Positions 49,991-63,100 of a DNA stretch of 64,000 nucleotides are shown one piece after another. The notes under the pieces were generated by a model. The model did not search any database. It was not told the DNA's origin and saw only the letters and a program-made list of their open reading frames with translations. Origin of the DNA: Rhodanobacter glycinis. Its GTDB lineage: Bacteria > Pseudomonadota > Gammaproteobacteria > Xanthomonadales > Rhodanobacteraceae. The stretch lies in NCBI RefSeq assembly GCF_006438785.1, contig NZ_RCZB01000001.1, positions 1,003,912 through 1,067,911 of the forward strand, read 5' to 3'. A program made the position numbers and the translations under genes. Every line of letters starts with the position of its first letter. Position 1 is the stretch's first letter.

Positions 49991-51868
49991 GTGATTGTCT
50001 ATCAGGCGAATAAAAACAAGTTTTTGGACGATCACGACAATCGGGACATCGAGAACGTCATCTCCACCAAGTATCTGCAGCAAACTGGTCGCTACGCGCC
50101 TGAAGCGGAGTTCCGTTCCTGGAAGAACTCGCTGGGCGAAATGGCCAAGGTGCTACGCGACCCCGGCATTCCTGGCGATGTCGGCGTAGGCGTCGAGTTC
50201 GGCATCCCTCAGACCTCCAAGCGCATCGATTTCATTCTTTCGGGGCGAACCGATGATGGCCCGAACCTCATCATTGTCGAACTCAAACAGTGGTCCGAGG
50301 CCAAGCTCACCGAAAAGGACGGCCTCATCATCGCGCGTCGCGGCGGTCCGTCAGCCGAGCGCGAAGGCGCGCATCCCTGTTATCAGGCGTGGTCGTATGC
50401 GGCGCTGCTTGAAGGCTTCAATGAAGCCGTTTACAAGCGCAGCGTGGTACTCAGTCCTTGTGCGTATCTCCACAACTATGTCCAAGATGGCATTATCGAC
50501 CACCCTGCGTATTACGGCGACTACATTCGGAAAGCACCACTGTTTCTGAAAGGTGAAGTCGAGCGTCAACGCCTTCGGAACTTCATCAAACAGCATGTGA
50601 AGTATGGTGACAATGCCGAACTGATCTTCGAGATCGAGAATGGCCGCATCCGGCCATCCAAGATGCTGGTGGATAGTCTGGTCGGGATGATGAAGGGCAA
50701 CCGCGAGTTCGTCCTCATCGACGATCAAAAGGTGGCCTTTGAGAACGCGGTATTGCTAGCTACGCGTGCATCGGAAGAGAAGAAACAAGTTGCCATCATT
50801 CAAGGTGGCCCGGGCACCGGGAAATCGGTTATTGCAGTCAACCTGCTTGCTCATCTATCAAAATTAGGTCTCGTCAGCAAATACGTCTCCAAGAACGCCG
50901 CACCACGAGCAGTCTTCAAAGCCAAGCTGACAGGCACTTTCAAGCAAACCGTCATCGGCAACCTGTTCTCGGGCTCTGGGTCCTTCTTTGAGACTGAGGT
51001 CAACGCATTTGATGCTCTCATCGTCGACGAAGCGCACCGGCTCAATGAGAAGTCGGGGCTATATGGAAACCTAGGCGAGAATCAGATCAAGGAGATCATC
51101 CAAGGCAGCAAGTGCACGATCTTCTTTGTCGATGACGACCAGATCGTGACTCTGTCTGATATTGGGCACACTGCTGCGCTCGAAAATTGGGCGCATTCAC
51201 TCGGTGCCGAAGTTACGCATCTACAGCTGGCTTCGCAGTTCCGGTGCGGTGGCTCGGACGGCTACATGGCATGGCTGGATAACACTCTTGGCATACGTGA
51301 AACCGCCAACAGCATGCTCGAGCCTAACGAGTTCGATTTTCGAGTTGTTGACTCTCCCAATGAACTTCATCAGCTGATCGCCGAGCGAAATGCCGTCAAC
51401 AACAAGTCTCGCGTCGTAGCGGGCTACTGTTGGGACTGGGTCAGCAAAAAGAATCCTGATCAATTCGATGTTGTGATCCCGGAGCACGGCTACGCCAAAC
51501 GCTGGAACCTCGACAAAGATGGCAGTCTTTGGATCATGGCGCCGAACTCCATTGAGGAAGTCGGCTGTATCCACACGTGCCAAGGACTTGAGCTTGATTA
51601 CATCGGCGTGATCATCGGCCCCGACCTGGTCGCGCGAGATGGAAAGCTTATTACCGTACCAAAAGCCCGCTCCAACAAGGATCGCTCTATACGAGGTTGG
51701 AAAAAAAAGATGGAGGTCGATCCCGAGGGCACGCAAGGGCGAGTCGATCGAATCATCCGTAACACCTACAAGACGCTCATGACTCGGGGCATGAAAGGAG
51801 CCTACATATACTGCGTTGATGATGAAACGCTGAACTACTTCAGAACGGCATTGAGTGCGCCGGTTTAA
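49991..51868 (+). CDS. PD-(D/E)XK nuclease fused to Schlafen-group-3 (DUF2075) helicase
   Basis: 625 residues from a GTG at 49991 preceded by an AGGGGG site. The N-terminal 140 residues hold a PD-(D/E)XK nuclease pattern: RIDFIL (Asp80), IIVELKQW (Glu97, Lys99) and a following YQAWSYAALL helix with the usual Gln. Residues about 240-620 form an SF1-like DUF2075 helicase: Walker A GGPGTGKSV (272-280), Walker B LIVDEAHRL, FFVDDDQIVT, ASQFRCGGSDGY and CQGLELDYIGVIIG near the end. All key residues look intact. This suggests an ATP-driven nucleic-acid translocase with a nuclease, coupled to a nucleotide hydrolase. It may act in phage defence; no known system name can be assigned from sequence alone. 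Confidence 0.85.
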   Translation: MIVYQANKNKFLDDHDNRDIENVISTKYLQQTGRYAPEAEFRSWKNSLGEMAKVLRDPGIPGDVGVGVEFGIPQTSKRIDFILSGRTDDGPNLIIVELKQWSEAKLTEKDGLIIARRGGPSAEREGAHPCYQAWSYAALLEGFNEAVYKRSVVLSPCAYLHNYVQDGIIDHPAYYGDYIRKAPLFLKGEVERQRLRNFIKQHVKYGDNAELIFEIENGRIRPSKMLVDSLVGMMKGNREFVLIDDQKVAFENAVLLATRASEEKKQVAIIQGGPGTGKSVIAVNLLAHLSKLGLVSKYVSKNAAPRAVFKAKLTGTFKQTVIGNLFSGSGSFFETEVNAFDALIVDEAHRLNEKSGLYGNLGENQIKEIIQGSKCTIFFVDDDQIVTLSDIGHTAALENWAHSLGAEVTHLQLASQFRCGGSDGYMAWLDNTLGIRETANSMLEPNEFDFRVVDSPNELHQLIAERNAVNNKSRVVAGYCWDWVSKKNPDQFDVVIPEHGYAKRWNLDKDGSLWIMAPNSIEEVGCIHTCQGLELDYIGVIIGPDLVARDGKLITVPKARSNKDRSIRGWKKKMEVDPEGTQGRVDRIIRNTYKTLMTRGMKGAYIYCVDDETLNYFRTALSAPV

Positions 51869-52020
51869 CGCAACGCAATGTCGCGGAGTTGCCCGTCGCT
51901 GCGTGGCTGGCGTGGCACGGCGATGGTTCGGTCTACCCTCGCCCAGCGCCGTGCACACACGCCATGCACGCCCGGCCGTACCATCACCAGACCCGGGCAC
52001 GTCAGAGCAGGAGTATTCCC

Positions 52021-52404
52021 ATGCTGTACAAGAAACAGACATTGAAATCGGTCGATCGCGCGTTCGAGGACGTGCAGGCGTCGGTGAAGGGGCACAGCTT
52101 TGGCATGCTGCATTACTACGATTTCCGCAAGACGCTGGCCGACAAGGGCTTCGAACTGCCCAACGAGTGTCTGGTGCTGGAGGTCTGCAACCCGCGGCAG
52201 GCGGCGGAGGTGCTGGGCATGGACATGTCGCTGAACATGGCGCTGCCCTGCCGCATCTCGATCTACGAGGATCACGGCAAGACCTGGATCGGCATGGTGC
52301 CGCCGACCGCGCAGTTGTCGCTGATCTCCGATGATCCGCGGATCGCCGAGGCGGCGCGCGCGGTGGAGCAGACGCTGAAGGAGATCATCGACTCGGCGGC
52401 ATAG
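52021..52404 (+). CDS. DUF302 domain-containing protein
   Basis: 127 residues. The DUF302 pattern is clear: a helix starting KSVDRAFEDVQASVKGHSFG, then LHYYDFRKTLADKGFELP, LVLEVCNPRQAAEVL, and LPCRISIYEDHGKTWIGM. There is no signal peptide. The fold is ferredoxin-like and the function is unknown. Start at 52021 after AGGAG. It stands alone after the nuclease-helicase gene and before a shared terminator. Confidence 0.88.
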   Translation: MLYKKQTLKSVDRAFEDVQASVKGHSFGMLHYYDFRKTLADKGFELPNECLVLEVCNPRQAAEVLGMDMSLNMALPCRISIYEDHGKTWIGMVPPTAQLSLISDDPRIAEAARAVEQTLKEIIDSAA

Positions 52405-52455
52405 TCGGCATTGGCGTGCCGCACGCCGGGCAGATGCCTGGCTTCGGCACCGACA

Positions 52456-52486
52456 GCAAAAAGCCCCGTCATGCGGGGCTTTTTGC
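52456..52486. terminator. bidirectional terminator between the DUF302 gene and purA
   Basis: A perfect 13-bp stem (GCAAAAAGCCCCG / CGGGGCTTTTTGC) with a 5-nt loop. T5 runs occur on both strands within the stem; genes on either side are convergent. Confidence 0.9.
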
Positions 52487-52509
52487 ATAGCGCGTCGCCT
52501 GCAGCAGGA

Positions 52510-54784
<2,275 letters not shown>

Positions 54785-54788
<4 letters not shown>

Positions 54789-55867
54789 GGCTGGGTTCCC
54801 TTGTCGGCTGCGCTGCCGCTGTTGGCAGGCGACGTGGTCGGCACGATCGCGCCTACCGTGGCCGAGCCGGTTTCAGGCGCCGCCGGGGCGCCCTGCAGCG
54901 GCGGCAGGGTGATGATGTTGCGGCCGTTGGAGCCGTCGATCACCTTGGGGTTGTTGGCCATCACCTGTTCCATCGTTTCCAGCCACAACCGCTTGCGGGT
55001 GACTTCGGGAGCGGCCTTGTACTGGGTCAGCAGCAAATCGAAGCGCGCGGAATCGCCTTGCGCGCGGGCGATGCGCTCGGCCTTGTAGCCGGAAGCTTCG
55101 GCGGCGATGCGCGCGGCGTCGCCACGGGCCACCGGCACCACCTTGCTGGCGTATGCCAGGGCGGCGTTCTCGATGCTCTGCTTGTCTTCGCGGGCGTTGT
55201 TGACGTCGTCGAAGGCGTCCTTCACTTCGTTCGGCGGGGACACGTTCTGGAAGCTGACCTCGGTGACGCGCAGGCCGGAATCGTAGCCGTCCAGCGTCTT
55301 CTGCAAGGTCACCTGGGCCTCGCTGACCAGGCTGGCGCCGGCGGCGGACAGGATCTGGTCCATGTCGCTGCCGCCGATCACCGAGCGCACGGCAGCTTCG
55401 GCGGCGGCGCCGATGGTTCCGTCCGGGTCGTTCAGCGAGAACAGGTATTTGCGCGAATCGTCCACCTGATACTGCACGGTGAAATCGATGGTGATGATGT
55501 TTTCGTCGCGGGTGAGCATGGCCACCTTGTCGGTGACCGAGCGGATCCGCGTGGCCTCGACCTTGTTGACCGACTCGATCGGCTGCGGCAGCTTCAGGTG
55601 GAAGCCCGGCGTCAGCGTGCGCGAGTACTGGCCGAAGCGCAGCACCACACCGGCCTCGCGCGCACCGATGATGGTGTAGCTGCTGAACAGCAAGCCGACC
55701 ACCAGCAGCACCAGTACGGCGGTGAGGATGCTGCCGGGGCCCTGCCCCAGTTTGCCCATGCGGTTCTTCAGCTGGTTGAGCAGGTCGTCCACGGGCGATT
55801 TGCCGGAGGAGCGCTTCCTGTTCCAGGGATCACGTTGCCCGTTGTTACCGGGTTCATTCCATGCCAC
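54785..55867 (-). CDS. hflK: protease modulator HflK
   Basis: 360 residues from a GTG at 55867 with AAGGAG 8 nt upstream. Gly/Asn/Arg-rich cytoplasmic N-terminus (WNEPGNNGQRDPWN), transmembrane helix (ILTAVLVLLVVGLLFSSY), SPFH domain (REAGVVLRFGQYSRTL, FHLKLPQPIE) and a C-terminal helical stretch ending in a Pro/Ala/Thr-rich tail. Partner of HflC in FtsH control. Confidence 0.96.
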
Positions 55868-56045
55868 GAGTCAGTCTCCTTGAAGCCGTCGGGAGGCCGG
55901 CAACCACGGCCGGAACACGCGTTGAACCGGGGTTACACATGAGATTCAGCCAAAGCTGTCGATGGGGTGCGCGACCTGTTGGGGAGGGCCGCACAAACAC
56001 TGGATATTCTAGCAGAGCCCGATCGGCTCGTCCGCTGTCCGGAAG

Positions 56046-57347
56046 TCATTCCGCCACAGCCAGCAGCTCGCGCAGCAGCTGAGTCTCGGTGGGATCGCCA
56101 CCGCTGAGCGGCGCGATCACGCTGCGCGGCGCGTCGATGCGCAACTGCCAGCCGTGTTCGTCCACCGTCTCGCCGCTGATCGCGCCAGCCGCCTTCAGCC
56201 GCGCATGCAGCCGCCCGGCCGTCAACGGCAACAGCAACGCCGACTGCACCCGTTCGCCGCCGAGCAGTTCGCCCAGCGCCTGGCGCAACAAGTCGAGGCC
56301 GACGCCGGTGGCCGCGGACAACCAGACGCGCACGGGCTTGCCCGCGGCATCGCGGTCGATGCGCGGCTCGCTGCCGGCAAGGTCGATCTTGTTCATGATG
56401 TGCAGCTGCGGCACGTCACCGGCGTCGATCTCTTCCAGCACGTTGTCGACCACGCGGTGCAGGCGCTCGCGCTCCTCGTCGGCGGCATCGCTGACGTGCA
56501 GCAGCAGATCCGCATCGCGTGCCTCGGCCAGGGTGGCGCGGAACGCGGCGACCAGATCGTGCGGCAACTCGCGGATGAAGCCGACGGTGTCGGCCAGCAC
56601 GGCCGGGCCGCAGCTGAGGTCCTCCAGCTTGCGCACGGTCGGGTCGAGCGTGGCGAACAGCAGGTTGGCGGCGTAGACGTCGCCGGTGGTCAGCGCATTG
56701 AACAGGGTCGACTTGCCTGCGTTGGTGTAACCGACCAGAGCCACCTGCGGCACTGTGTTGCGCAGGCGCGAGCGACGCTGCTGGCCACGCTGGACCTGCA
56801 CCTTCTCCAGCCGCTTGGTGAGCATCTTCACGCGCACGCCGATCAGGCGGCGATCGGTTTCCAGCTGGGTTTCACCAGGGCCGCGGTTGCCGATGGCACC
56901 GCCGCGCTGGGCATCCAGATGGGTCCAGCCGCGCACCAGCCGGGTGGCCAGATGCTTGAGCTGGGCCAGCTCCACTTCCAGCTTGCCCTCATGCGAACGC
57001 GCACGCTGGGCGAAGATATCCAGGATCAGGCCGGCACGGTCGACCACGCGAATGCCGAGATGCTTCTCGAGGTTGCGTTCCTGTACCGGGGTGAGCACGT
57101 GGTCGACCAGCACCACGTCGGCCTCCAGCGCGCGCGCCGCCTCGGCGACTTCGTCCGCCTTGCCGCTGCCGATGTAGTAGCGCGGATTGGGATCCTCGAC
57201 GCGGGCTGCGACCACGCCCAGCACCTCGGCGCCGGCGGACTTCACCAGTTCGGCGAATTCCTCGGCACGTCGCGCCGTATCGCCTTCGCCACGGGAATGC
57301 GGCAGGACCAGGACGGCACGATCGCCTTTCTCTTTTCTGTCAAACAC
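56046..57347 (-). CDS. hflX: ribosome-associated GTPase HflX
   Basis: 433 residues. N-terminal HflX domain (about 1-180; PRYYIGSGKADE, GPGETQLETDRR), coiled linker, then a Ras-like G domain with G1 GYTNAGKST, G3 DTVGFIRELP and G4 NKIDL. HflX splits stalled or heat-damaged 70S ribosomes. The predicted start is a GTG at 57347 close after hfq (58-nt gap). C-terminal region is longer than in some relatives but well within range. Confidence 0.95.
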   Translation of the reverse strand: MFDRKEKGDRAVLVLPHSRGEGDTARRAEEFAELVKSAGAEVLGVVAARVEDPNPRYYIGSGKADEVAEAARALEADVVLVDHVLTPVQERNLEKHLGIRVVDRAGLILDIFAQRARSHEGKLEVELAQLKHLATRLVRGWTHLDAQRGGAIGNRGPGETQLETDRRLIGVRVKMLTKRLEKVQVQRGQQRRSRLRNTVPQVALVGYTNAGKSTLFNALTTGDVYAANLLFATLDPTVRKLEDLSCGPAVLADTVGFIRELPHDLVAAFRATLAEARDADLLLHVSDAADEERERLHRVVDNVLEEIDAGDVPQLHIMNKIDLAGSEPRIDRDAAGKPVRVWLSAATGVGLDLLRQALGELLGGERVQSALLLPLTAGRLHARLKAAGAISGETVDEHGWQLRIDAPRSVIAPLSGGDPTETQLLRELLAVAE

Positions 57348-57404
57348 TAGTGGGCACGATCCTTCAGGAGCAGACCCACTTCATGCGGGCGGAAGCCCCG
57401 TCTA

Positions 57405-57698
57405 TCAAGCGTCCGCGTCGGCGGATGCCGATGCGTCGGAATGATTGTCGTGACCCTCATGGCCTTCATGGCCGTCGTGGCCATTGCCGATACGCACATT
57501 GCGGCTCGGTACCACGGTGGAGATGGCATGCTTGTAGACCATCTGGCTCACCTGGTTGCGCAGCAACACCACGAACTGGTCGAACGACTCGACCGTCCCC
57601 TGCAGCTTGATGCCGTTGACCAGATAGATGGCTACCGGCACGCGTTCGCGCCGAAGCGCATTCAAAAACGGATCCTGCAACGATTGCCCCTTGGACAT
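57405..57698 (-). CDS. hfq: RNA chaperone Hfq
   Basis: 97 residues. Sm1 and Sm2 motifs: [40 protein letters not shown] and [12 protein letters not shown] are the standard Hfq core (residues 1-70). The last about 30 residues are unusual: a His-rich repeat [14 protein letters not shown] followed by an Asp/Ala/Ser tail ([11 protein letters not shown]). Hfq forms a hexamer that pairs small RNAs with mRNAs. The start at 57698 follows GGGGAG; an in-frame ATG at 57719 is less likely. Confidence 0.97.
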   Translation of the reverse strand: MSKGQSLQDPFLNALRRERVPVAIYLVNGIKLQGTVESFDQFVVLLRNQVSQMVYKHAISTVVPSRNVRIGNGHDGHEGHEGHDNHSDASASADADA

Positions 57699-57856
57699 TT
57701 CTTGTTCTCCCCTTGCCACGGACAGGTCCGGGAAAAAACGCCAATGGCGCCCCGGCCCAACATGACGGGGATGTTAGCTGCTTTCAAATGCTTGATGAAA
57801 GGACATTTTTGCGCCGTGCAAGTGCATTGGGTCACGGTGGCAGCACGAACCGGCGG

Positions 57857-58822
57857 TCAGCGTCCAGCCAGCCGAGCCGGGGTACCCAGAAAGAGCTGCA
57901 CGGCGTCGGCGGCGCGGGCGCCCAGCGAGGGTCGATCCGGATCGAACAGGCGTGCGCCGTAGTCGCTGCGCAGCCAGGTGATCTGCCGCTTGGCCAGCTG
58001 GCGAGTGGCGAAGATGGCGCGGTCGCGGAATTCGGCGGGATCGGTCAGGCCGTCCAGATGCTCCCAAGCCTGCCGGTAGCCTACCGCGCGGATCGCCGGC
58101 AGCTCGGCGTGCAGGTCGCCACGTGCGCGCAATGCGCGAACCTCATCGAGAAAACCCGCCGCCAGCATCGTGTCGAAACGCAGCGCGATGCGTTCGTGCA
58201 GGACGCGTCGGTCCGCCGGCAACAGCGCCAGCTTGAGTACGCGCCACGGGAAATGTGCCGTCGCGCCGCCACGCTGCAATTCGGACAACGGCCGGCCAGT
58301 CAGCTCGATCACTTCCAGCGCGCGCTGCACACGCTGCGCGTCGTTGCAGCCGATCCGTGTCGCCGCCAGCGGATCCCGCTGCGCCAGTCGCGCGTGCATG
58401 GCGGGCCAGCCAATCCGTTCGGCTTCCGCGGAAAGTCGCGCCCGGATCGCGGGATCAGCCTCCGGCAAATCGGACAACCCGTGCTGCAACGCGCGGAAAT
58501 ACAGCCCGGTGCCACCAACCAGCAACGGCACCCTGCCCCGCGCGCTGATCTGCCGTATCACCGGCAACGCATCGGCACGGAAGTCTGCCGCTGAATACGG
58601 CTGGCCAGGATCGCGGATGTCGATCAACGCGTGCGGATAGCGCGCCAGGGTCGCCGCATCGGGCTTGGCCGTGCCGATGTCCATGCCGCGATAGACCAGC
58701 GCCGAATCGACGCTGACCAGGTCCAGCGCGAAGCGCTCACTCAGCTCGCACGCCAGCGCGGTCTTGCCCGAGGCGGTGGGACCCATCAGGAAGATGGCCA
58801 ATGGACGTGTATCGATGGGCAT
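57857..58822 (-). CDS. miaA: tRNA dimethylallyltransferase
   Basis: Adds a dimethylallyl group to A37 of tRNAs reading UNN codons. 321 residues. P-loop [11 protein letters not shown], the [19 protein letters not shown] motif, [10 protein letters not shown] and the C-terminal [14 protein letters not shown] stretch. It is the first gene of the miaA-hfq-hflX-hflK-hflC-purA series on the - strand, as in many gammaproteobacteria. ATG at 58822 with no strong ribosome binding site. Confidence 0.96.
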   Translation of the reverse strand: MPIDTRPLAIFLMGPTASGKTALACELSERFALDLVSVDSALVYRGMDIGTAKPDAATLARYPHALIDIRDPGQPYSAADFRADALPVIRQISARGRVPLLVGGTGLYFRALQHGLSDLPEADPAIRARLSAEAERIGWPAMHARLAQRDPLAATRIGCNDAQRVQRALEVIELTGRPLSELQRGGATAHFPWRVLKLALLPADRRVLHERIALRFDTMLAAGFLDEVRALRARGDLHAELPAIRAVGYRQAWEHLDGLTDPAEFRDRAIFATRQLAKRQITWLRSDYGARLFDPDRPSLGARAADAVQLFLGTPARLAGR

Positions 58823-58908
58823 CGTGAAAGTGTAGGGGCCAGGCTGCTGGGCAGCCAGCAACGTGCCTGGTCTGGCAACCACACCACAGCCAGGCGCCCG
58901 GCTGGTTC

Positions 58909-58914
58909 TATAAT
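58909..58914 (+). promoter_or_regulatory. candidate -10 element for tdh
   Basis: A perfect TATAAT lies 44 nt upstream of the tdh start codon. No good -35 is seen at 17-bp spacing, so an activator may be needed. Confidence 0.45.
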
Positions 58915-58957
58915 TGCCGCTTCCCCGCCCGCTGTTCGGGCCAACCAATGGATTCCC

Positions 58958-59992
58958 ATGTCGCAGACGATGAAGGCCCTGGTCAAGCGCAAACCCGAAC
59001 AGGGCATCTGGATGGAAGAAGTGCCGCTGCCGGTGGTTGGCCCGAACGAGGTGCTGATCAAGATCGAGAAGACCGCGATCTGCGGCACCGACCTGCACAT
59101 CTACAAGTGGGACGAGTGGAGTCAGCGCACGATCAAGCCGGGGCTCACCATCGGCCATGAATTCGTCGGCCGCATTGTCGAGATCGGCCCGGGCGTGACC
59201 GGTTACAAGATCGGCGACCGCGTTTCCGCCGAAGGCCACATCGTCTGCGGCCATTGCCGCAACTGCCGCGCCGGCCGTCAGCACCTGTGCCCGAACACGA
59301 TCGGCATCGGCGTGAACCGCAACGGTGCGTTCGCCGAGTACATGACGATGCCGGCCTCGAACCTGTGGCCGATCCCGGACCAGATCCCGTCCGAGCTGGC
59401 CGCATTCTTCGACCCGTACGGCAACGCCGCGCATTGCGCACTCGAATTCGACATGATCGGCGAGGACGTGCTGATCACCGGCGCCGGCCCGATCGGCATC
59501 ATCGCCGCCGGCATCGCCAAGCACATCGGCGCGCGCAACGTGGTGGTCACCGACGTCAACGACTACCGCCTCAAGCTCGCCGCCGACATGGGCGCGACGC
59601 GCGTGGTCAACGTTTCCAAGCAGTCGCTGAAGGACGTGATGAAGGACCTGCACATGGAGGGCTTCGACGTGGGCCTGGAGATGAGCGGCAACCCGCGCGC
59701 GTTCAACGACATGCTCGATTGCATGTACCACGGTGGCAAGATCGCCCTGCTCGGCATCCAGCCCAAGGGCGCCGGTATCGACTGGGACAAGGTGATCTTC
59801 AAGGGCCTCACCCTGCAGGGCATCTATGGCCGGCGCATGTACGAGACCTGGTACAAGATGACCCAGATGGTGTTGACCGGCTTCCCGCTGCAGAAGGTGC
59901 TGACTCACCAGATCCATATCGACGATTTCCAGAAGGGCTTCGACCTGATGGATGCCGGCACCTGCGGCAAGGTCGTCTGCTCCTGGAATTGA
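58958..59992 (+). CDS. tdh: L-threonine 3-dehydrogenase
   Basis: Zinc-dependent medium-chain dehydrogenase oxidising threonine to 2-amino-3-ketobutyrate with NAD+. 344 residues. Catalytic zinc ligands are in [10 protein letters not shown] (Cys) and [10 protein letters not shown] (His, Glu); the structural zinc lobe is [15 protein letters not shown]; the Rossmann motif is [12 protein letters not shown]. An in-frame ATG at 58970 ([10 protein letters not shown]) also resembles the family start and may be the true one. kbl, which uses its product, probably begins at 63953, separated by the DUF748 gene. Confidence 0.96.
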   Translation: MSQTMKALVKRKPEQGIWMEEVPLPVVGPNEVLIKIEKTAICGTDLHIYKWDEWSQRTIKPGLTIGHEFVGRIVEIGPGVTGYKIGDRVSAEGHIVCGHCRNCRAGRQHLCPNTIGIGVNRNGAFAEYMTMPASNLWPIPDQIPSELAAFFDPYGNAAHCALEFDMIGEDVLITGAGPIGIIAAGIAKHIGARNVVVTDVNDYRLKLAADMGATRVVNVSKQSLKDVMKDLHMEGFDVGLEMSGNPRAFNDMLDCMYHGGKIALLGIQPKGAGIDWDKVIFKGLTLQGIYGRRMYETWYKMTQMVLTGFPLQKVLTHQIHIDDFQKGFDLMDAGTCGKVVCSWN

Positions 59993-60182
59993 GCCTTGCG
60001 GTTCGACCTGGGATACGAGTCCACGCTCCCTGACCACGGCTGAAACACAGGGAGCCTACCCTTCACCGGCAGGCCGGCTTCTCCGTACACTGGATCCACT
60101 CGGCCGGGGTGCCGGCGGATATTGGATGACCGGCGTGTTGCACCCCGCGCCGCCGGACCAGCGCTGACGGAGAGTTCCCATC

Positions 60183-63100
60183 ATGGTTGATCGTCGTCAT
60201 CTTCTCGATGACTTGCGCCTGGCCCAGCTACGCGCACATGCCGACCGTCTGTACCGCTCGCACCGGCTGCGCAAGGCCGTGCTCATCCTCGGCATCGTGC
60301 TGGTGGCGTTCGGTCTGCTGGGTTTCTTCGCCGGGCCGCCGATCATCCGTGCGCAGTTGCAGAGCCGTCTCAGCGCCAAGCTGCGCCGACCTGTCAGCAT
60401 CGGCGCGGCGCATTTGAATCCGTATACGTTGCGGCTGCAACTGGATCAGCTGCATATCGGCGATGCGGACGGCCATTCGCCGTTCGTCGACGTGGATCAA
60501 CTCGTCATCAATGCTTCCTGGACCTCGCTGTTCCGGCTCGCGCCGGTACTGGACGAGTTGTCCCTGCAACATCCGCAGTTGCACATCACGCGCAACGGGC
60601 CCCAGCGCTTCAATTTCTCCGACCTGATCGAACGCTTCTCCGGCCCGGCCGATCCCCATGCCAAGCCGGCCCGTTTCGCGCTGGCCAATATCAGCGTGCA
60701 TAACGGCGATATCCGGTTCGATGACCAGGTGCTGAAGGGCAGCCACCGGGTCGACCAGATCGAGCTGGGCATCCCGTTCCTGGCCAACCTGCCATCCGAT
60801 ACCGATCTGTTCGTGCAGCCGTTGCTGGCGATGCGCGTGGACGGCAGCTCGTTGCGCATCGATGGGCAGACCAAACCGTTCGCCGACAGTCGCGAGTCGG
60901 TGATGGCCTTCCATCTGAATCGGCTGGACTTGCCCCGCTATCTGGCCTACGCACCGGAACCGCTGCCGATCGCGGTACCGCACGGCCAGCTGTCCGGCAA
61001 GCTGGAGCTGCATTTCACAACGGGCAGGAACGGCAACCAGCTGCGCCTCGATGGTGACCTCGCGCTGGATGACTTCACGCTCACCACGCCCGGCGGCAAC
61101 GTACTGGTGGAACTGGGCCACGGCAGCGCCAGACTCGCCGATGTGCAGCCTCTGCTGTCGCGCTACCACCTGGGCGCGGTGGGTGTAGACAAACTGACCC
61201 TGCACTACCACCGCGATGCCGATGGCCGCAGCAACTTCGACGCGTTGACCGCCAGCAATCCCGCCAAACCGGCCGGACCGCCGACTGAAGTGAAGATCGA
61301 TGTGCTGAGCTTGAACGGCAGTCGCTTCGATTATGTCGACCTGGGTTCCCGCGGCGCGCAGCCGGGCACGCTTGACCTGCAAAACCTGCACGGCACACTG
61401 CGCGGCCTGTCCACCGTGGCAGCGCCTGCTGCCGTGCTCGACGTGGCAGGTCAGCTGGCCGGTGGCAACATCGCCAGCAGCGGCAAGCTCGATCTCGCCA
61501 ACACGCACTACAGCGGCAGGTTCAATCTGAAAGACGCCAGGCTGGCGCCACTGCAGGCGCTTGCCCTGCCTCAGCTGCAGGCCGACATCAGCAGCGGCAC
61601 GATGGATGCCGAAGGCCAGCTGGTGGCCGAATGGGGCACGCGCGTCAACGTGCACCTGGAGCCGGCTACGATCCGCGTCAATTCGCTTGAGCTGAAGCGC
61701 GCTGACAGCAAGCTTGCTCCGATAGCCTGGGACTCCCTGGAACTGAAGATCGCCAGGCTCGACCTGGCCGGCAGCGAGGCCCGCCTGGACAGCCTCGTCG
61801 CGCGCGGTCTGAAGCTGGATGTGCAGCGCCAGCGCAACGGCAGCTTCGATCTGGCTGCGCTGATGGGGCCGTCGACGCCAGGCAAGGTGACGCCTCGCGG
61901 TGCCACGGCCAGGAACAAGACCAGGCCTGCCCCCGCCGCCTCGCCAGGTTGGCACTGGAGCCTGGCCCAGCTGCAGGTCGAAGACAGCGATATCAACTAC
62001 AAGGATCTTGCCGCCGACAAGCCGATGCCGCTGGCGGTGCACGTCGAGCACTACGGCATCCAGGGCCTGTCCGACGACATGCACCGGCCGCTGAAACTGG
62101 CGTTGACCGGCAAGCTCGGCAAGGGCGACTACGACGTCAGCGGCAGCGTGAAACCGCAGCCGATGGAAGCCGACCTGCGCCTGAACACGCACGGCATGGA
62201 CATCGCGCCGCTGCAGTCGATGATCAGCGTGCCGCTCAACGTGCGCATCGGCAGCGCCCTGCTCAGTCTGGACGGCCATGTGCGCTACAGCGACCGCGGC
62301 AGCGCGCCGGCACGCATCGACTACCGTGGCCAGGCCACCCTGGGCAGGGTCAAGGTGCAGGACAAGCTGACCGGCGACGACTTCCTGCGCTGGCACTCGT
62401 TGAGCGCAAGCGGCCTTACGGTGCGCTTGGGCCAGGGTGCGCCGCATGCCGATATCGGTGGCATGGTCCTGAGCGATTTCTATGCACGCGTGATCGTCAA
62501 CCCGACTGGTCGCATCAACCTGCAGGATGTGGTGGCCAGTCCGGAAACCGCGCCGGTATCGGTGACACGTGAACAAAGCGCGCCGCAAGCCGCCGCCGCG
62601 GCAACTGCGGCGGCAGCCAAACCGGTCGCAGTGGAAGAAGGCCCCCGGCCGGAAATCCGGATCGGCCAGATCACCGTGGCCCGCGGTCAGCTGAATTACA
62701 CCGACAACTTCATCAAGCCGAACTACACCGCCAACGTCACCGACCTGGGCGGCAAGGTGGGTGCGTTCGGTACCGCCGATGGCACGCCCCCTGCCGAACT
62801 GGTGCTGCAAGGGAAGCTGGACGAGAACTCGCCGGTGGATATCGGCGGCATCATCAACCCGCTGACTCCCGTGGCCTTTCTTGACATCAAGGCGAAGGCA
62901 AACGGCGTCGAGCTCACCCATCTCTCGCCCTATTCCGGCAAATACGCCGGCTACCCGATCACCAACGGCCAGCTCAATGTCGACGTGCACTACCAGCTCG
63001 ATCAGCGCAAGCTGACTGCCGACAACCACATCTTCATTACCCAGCTGACCTTCGGCGACCGCATCGAGGGACCGGGCGTGAGCCACCTGCCGGTCAAGCT

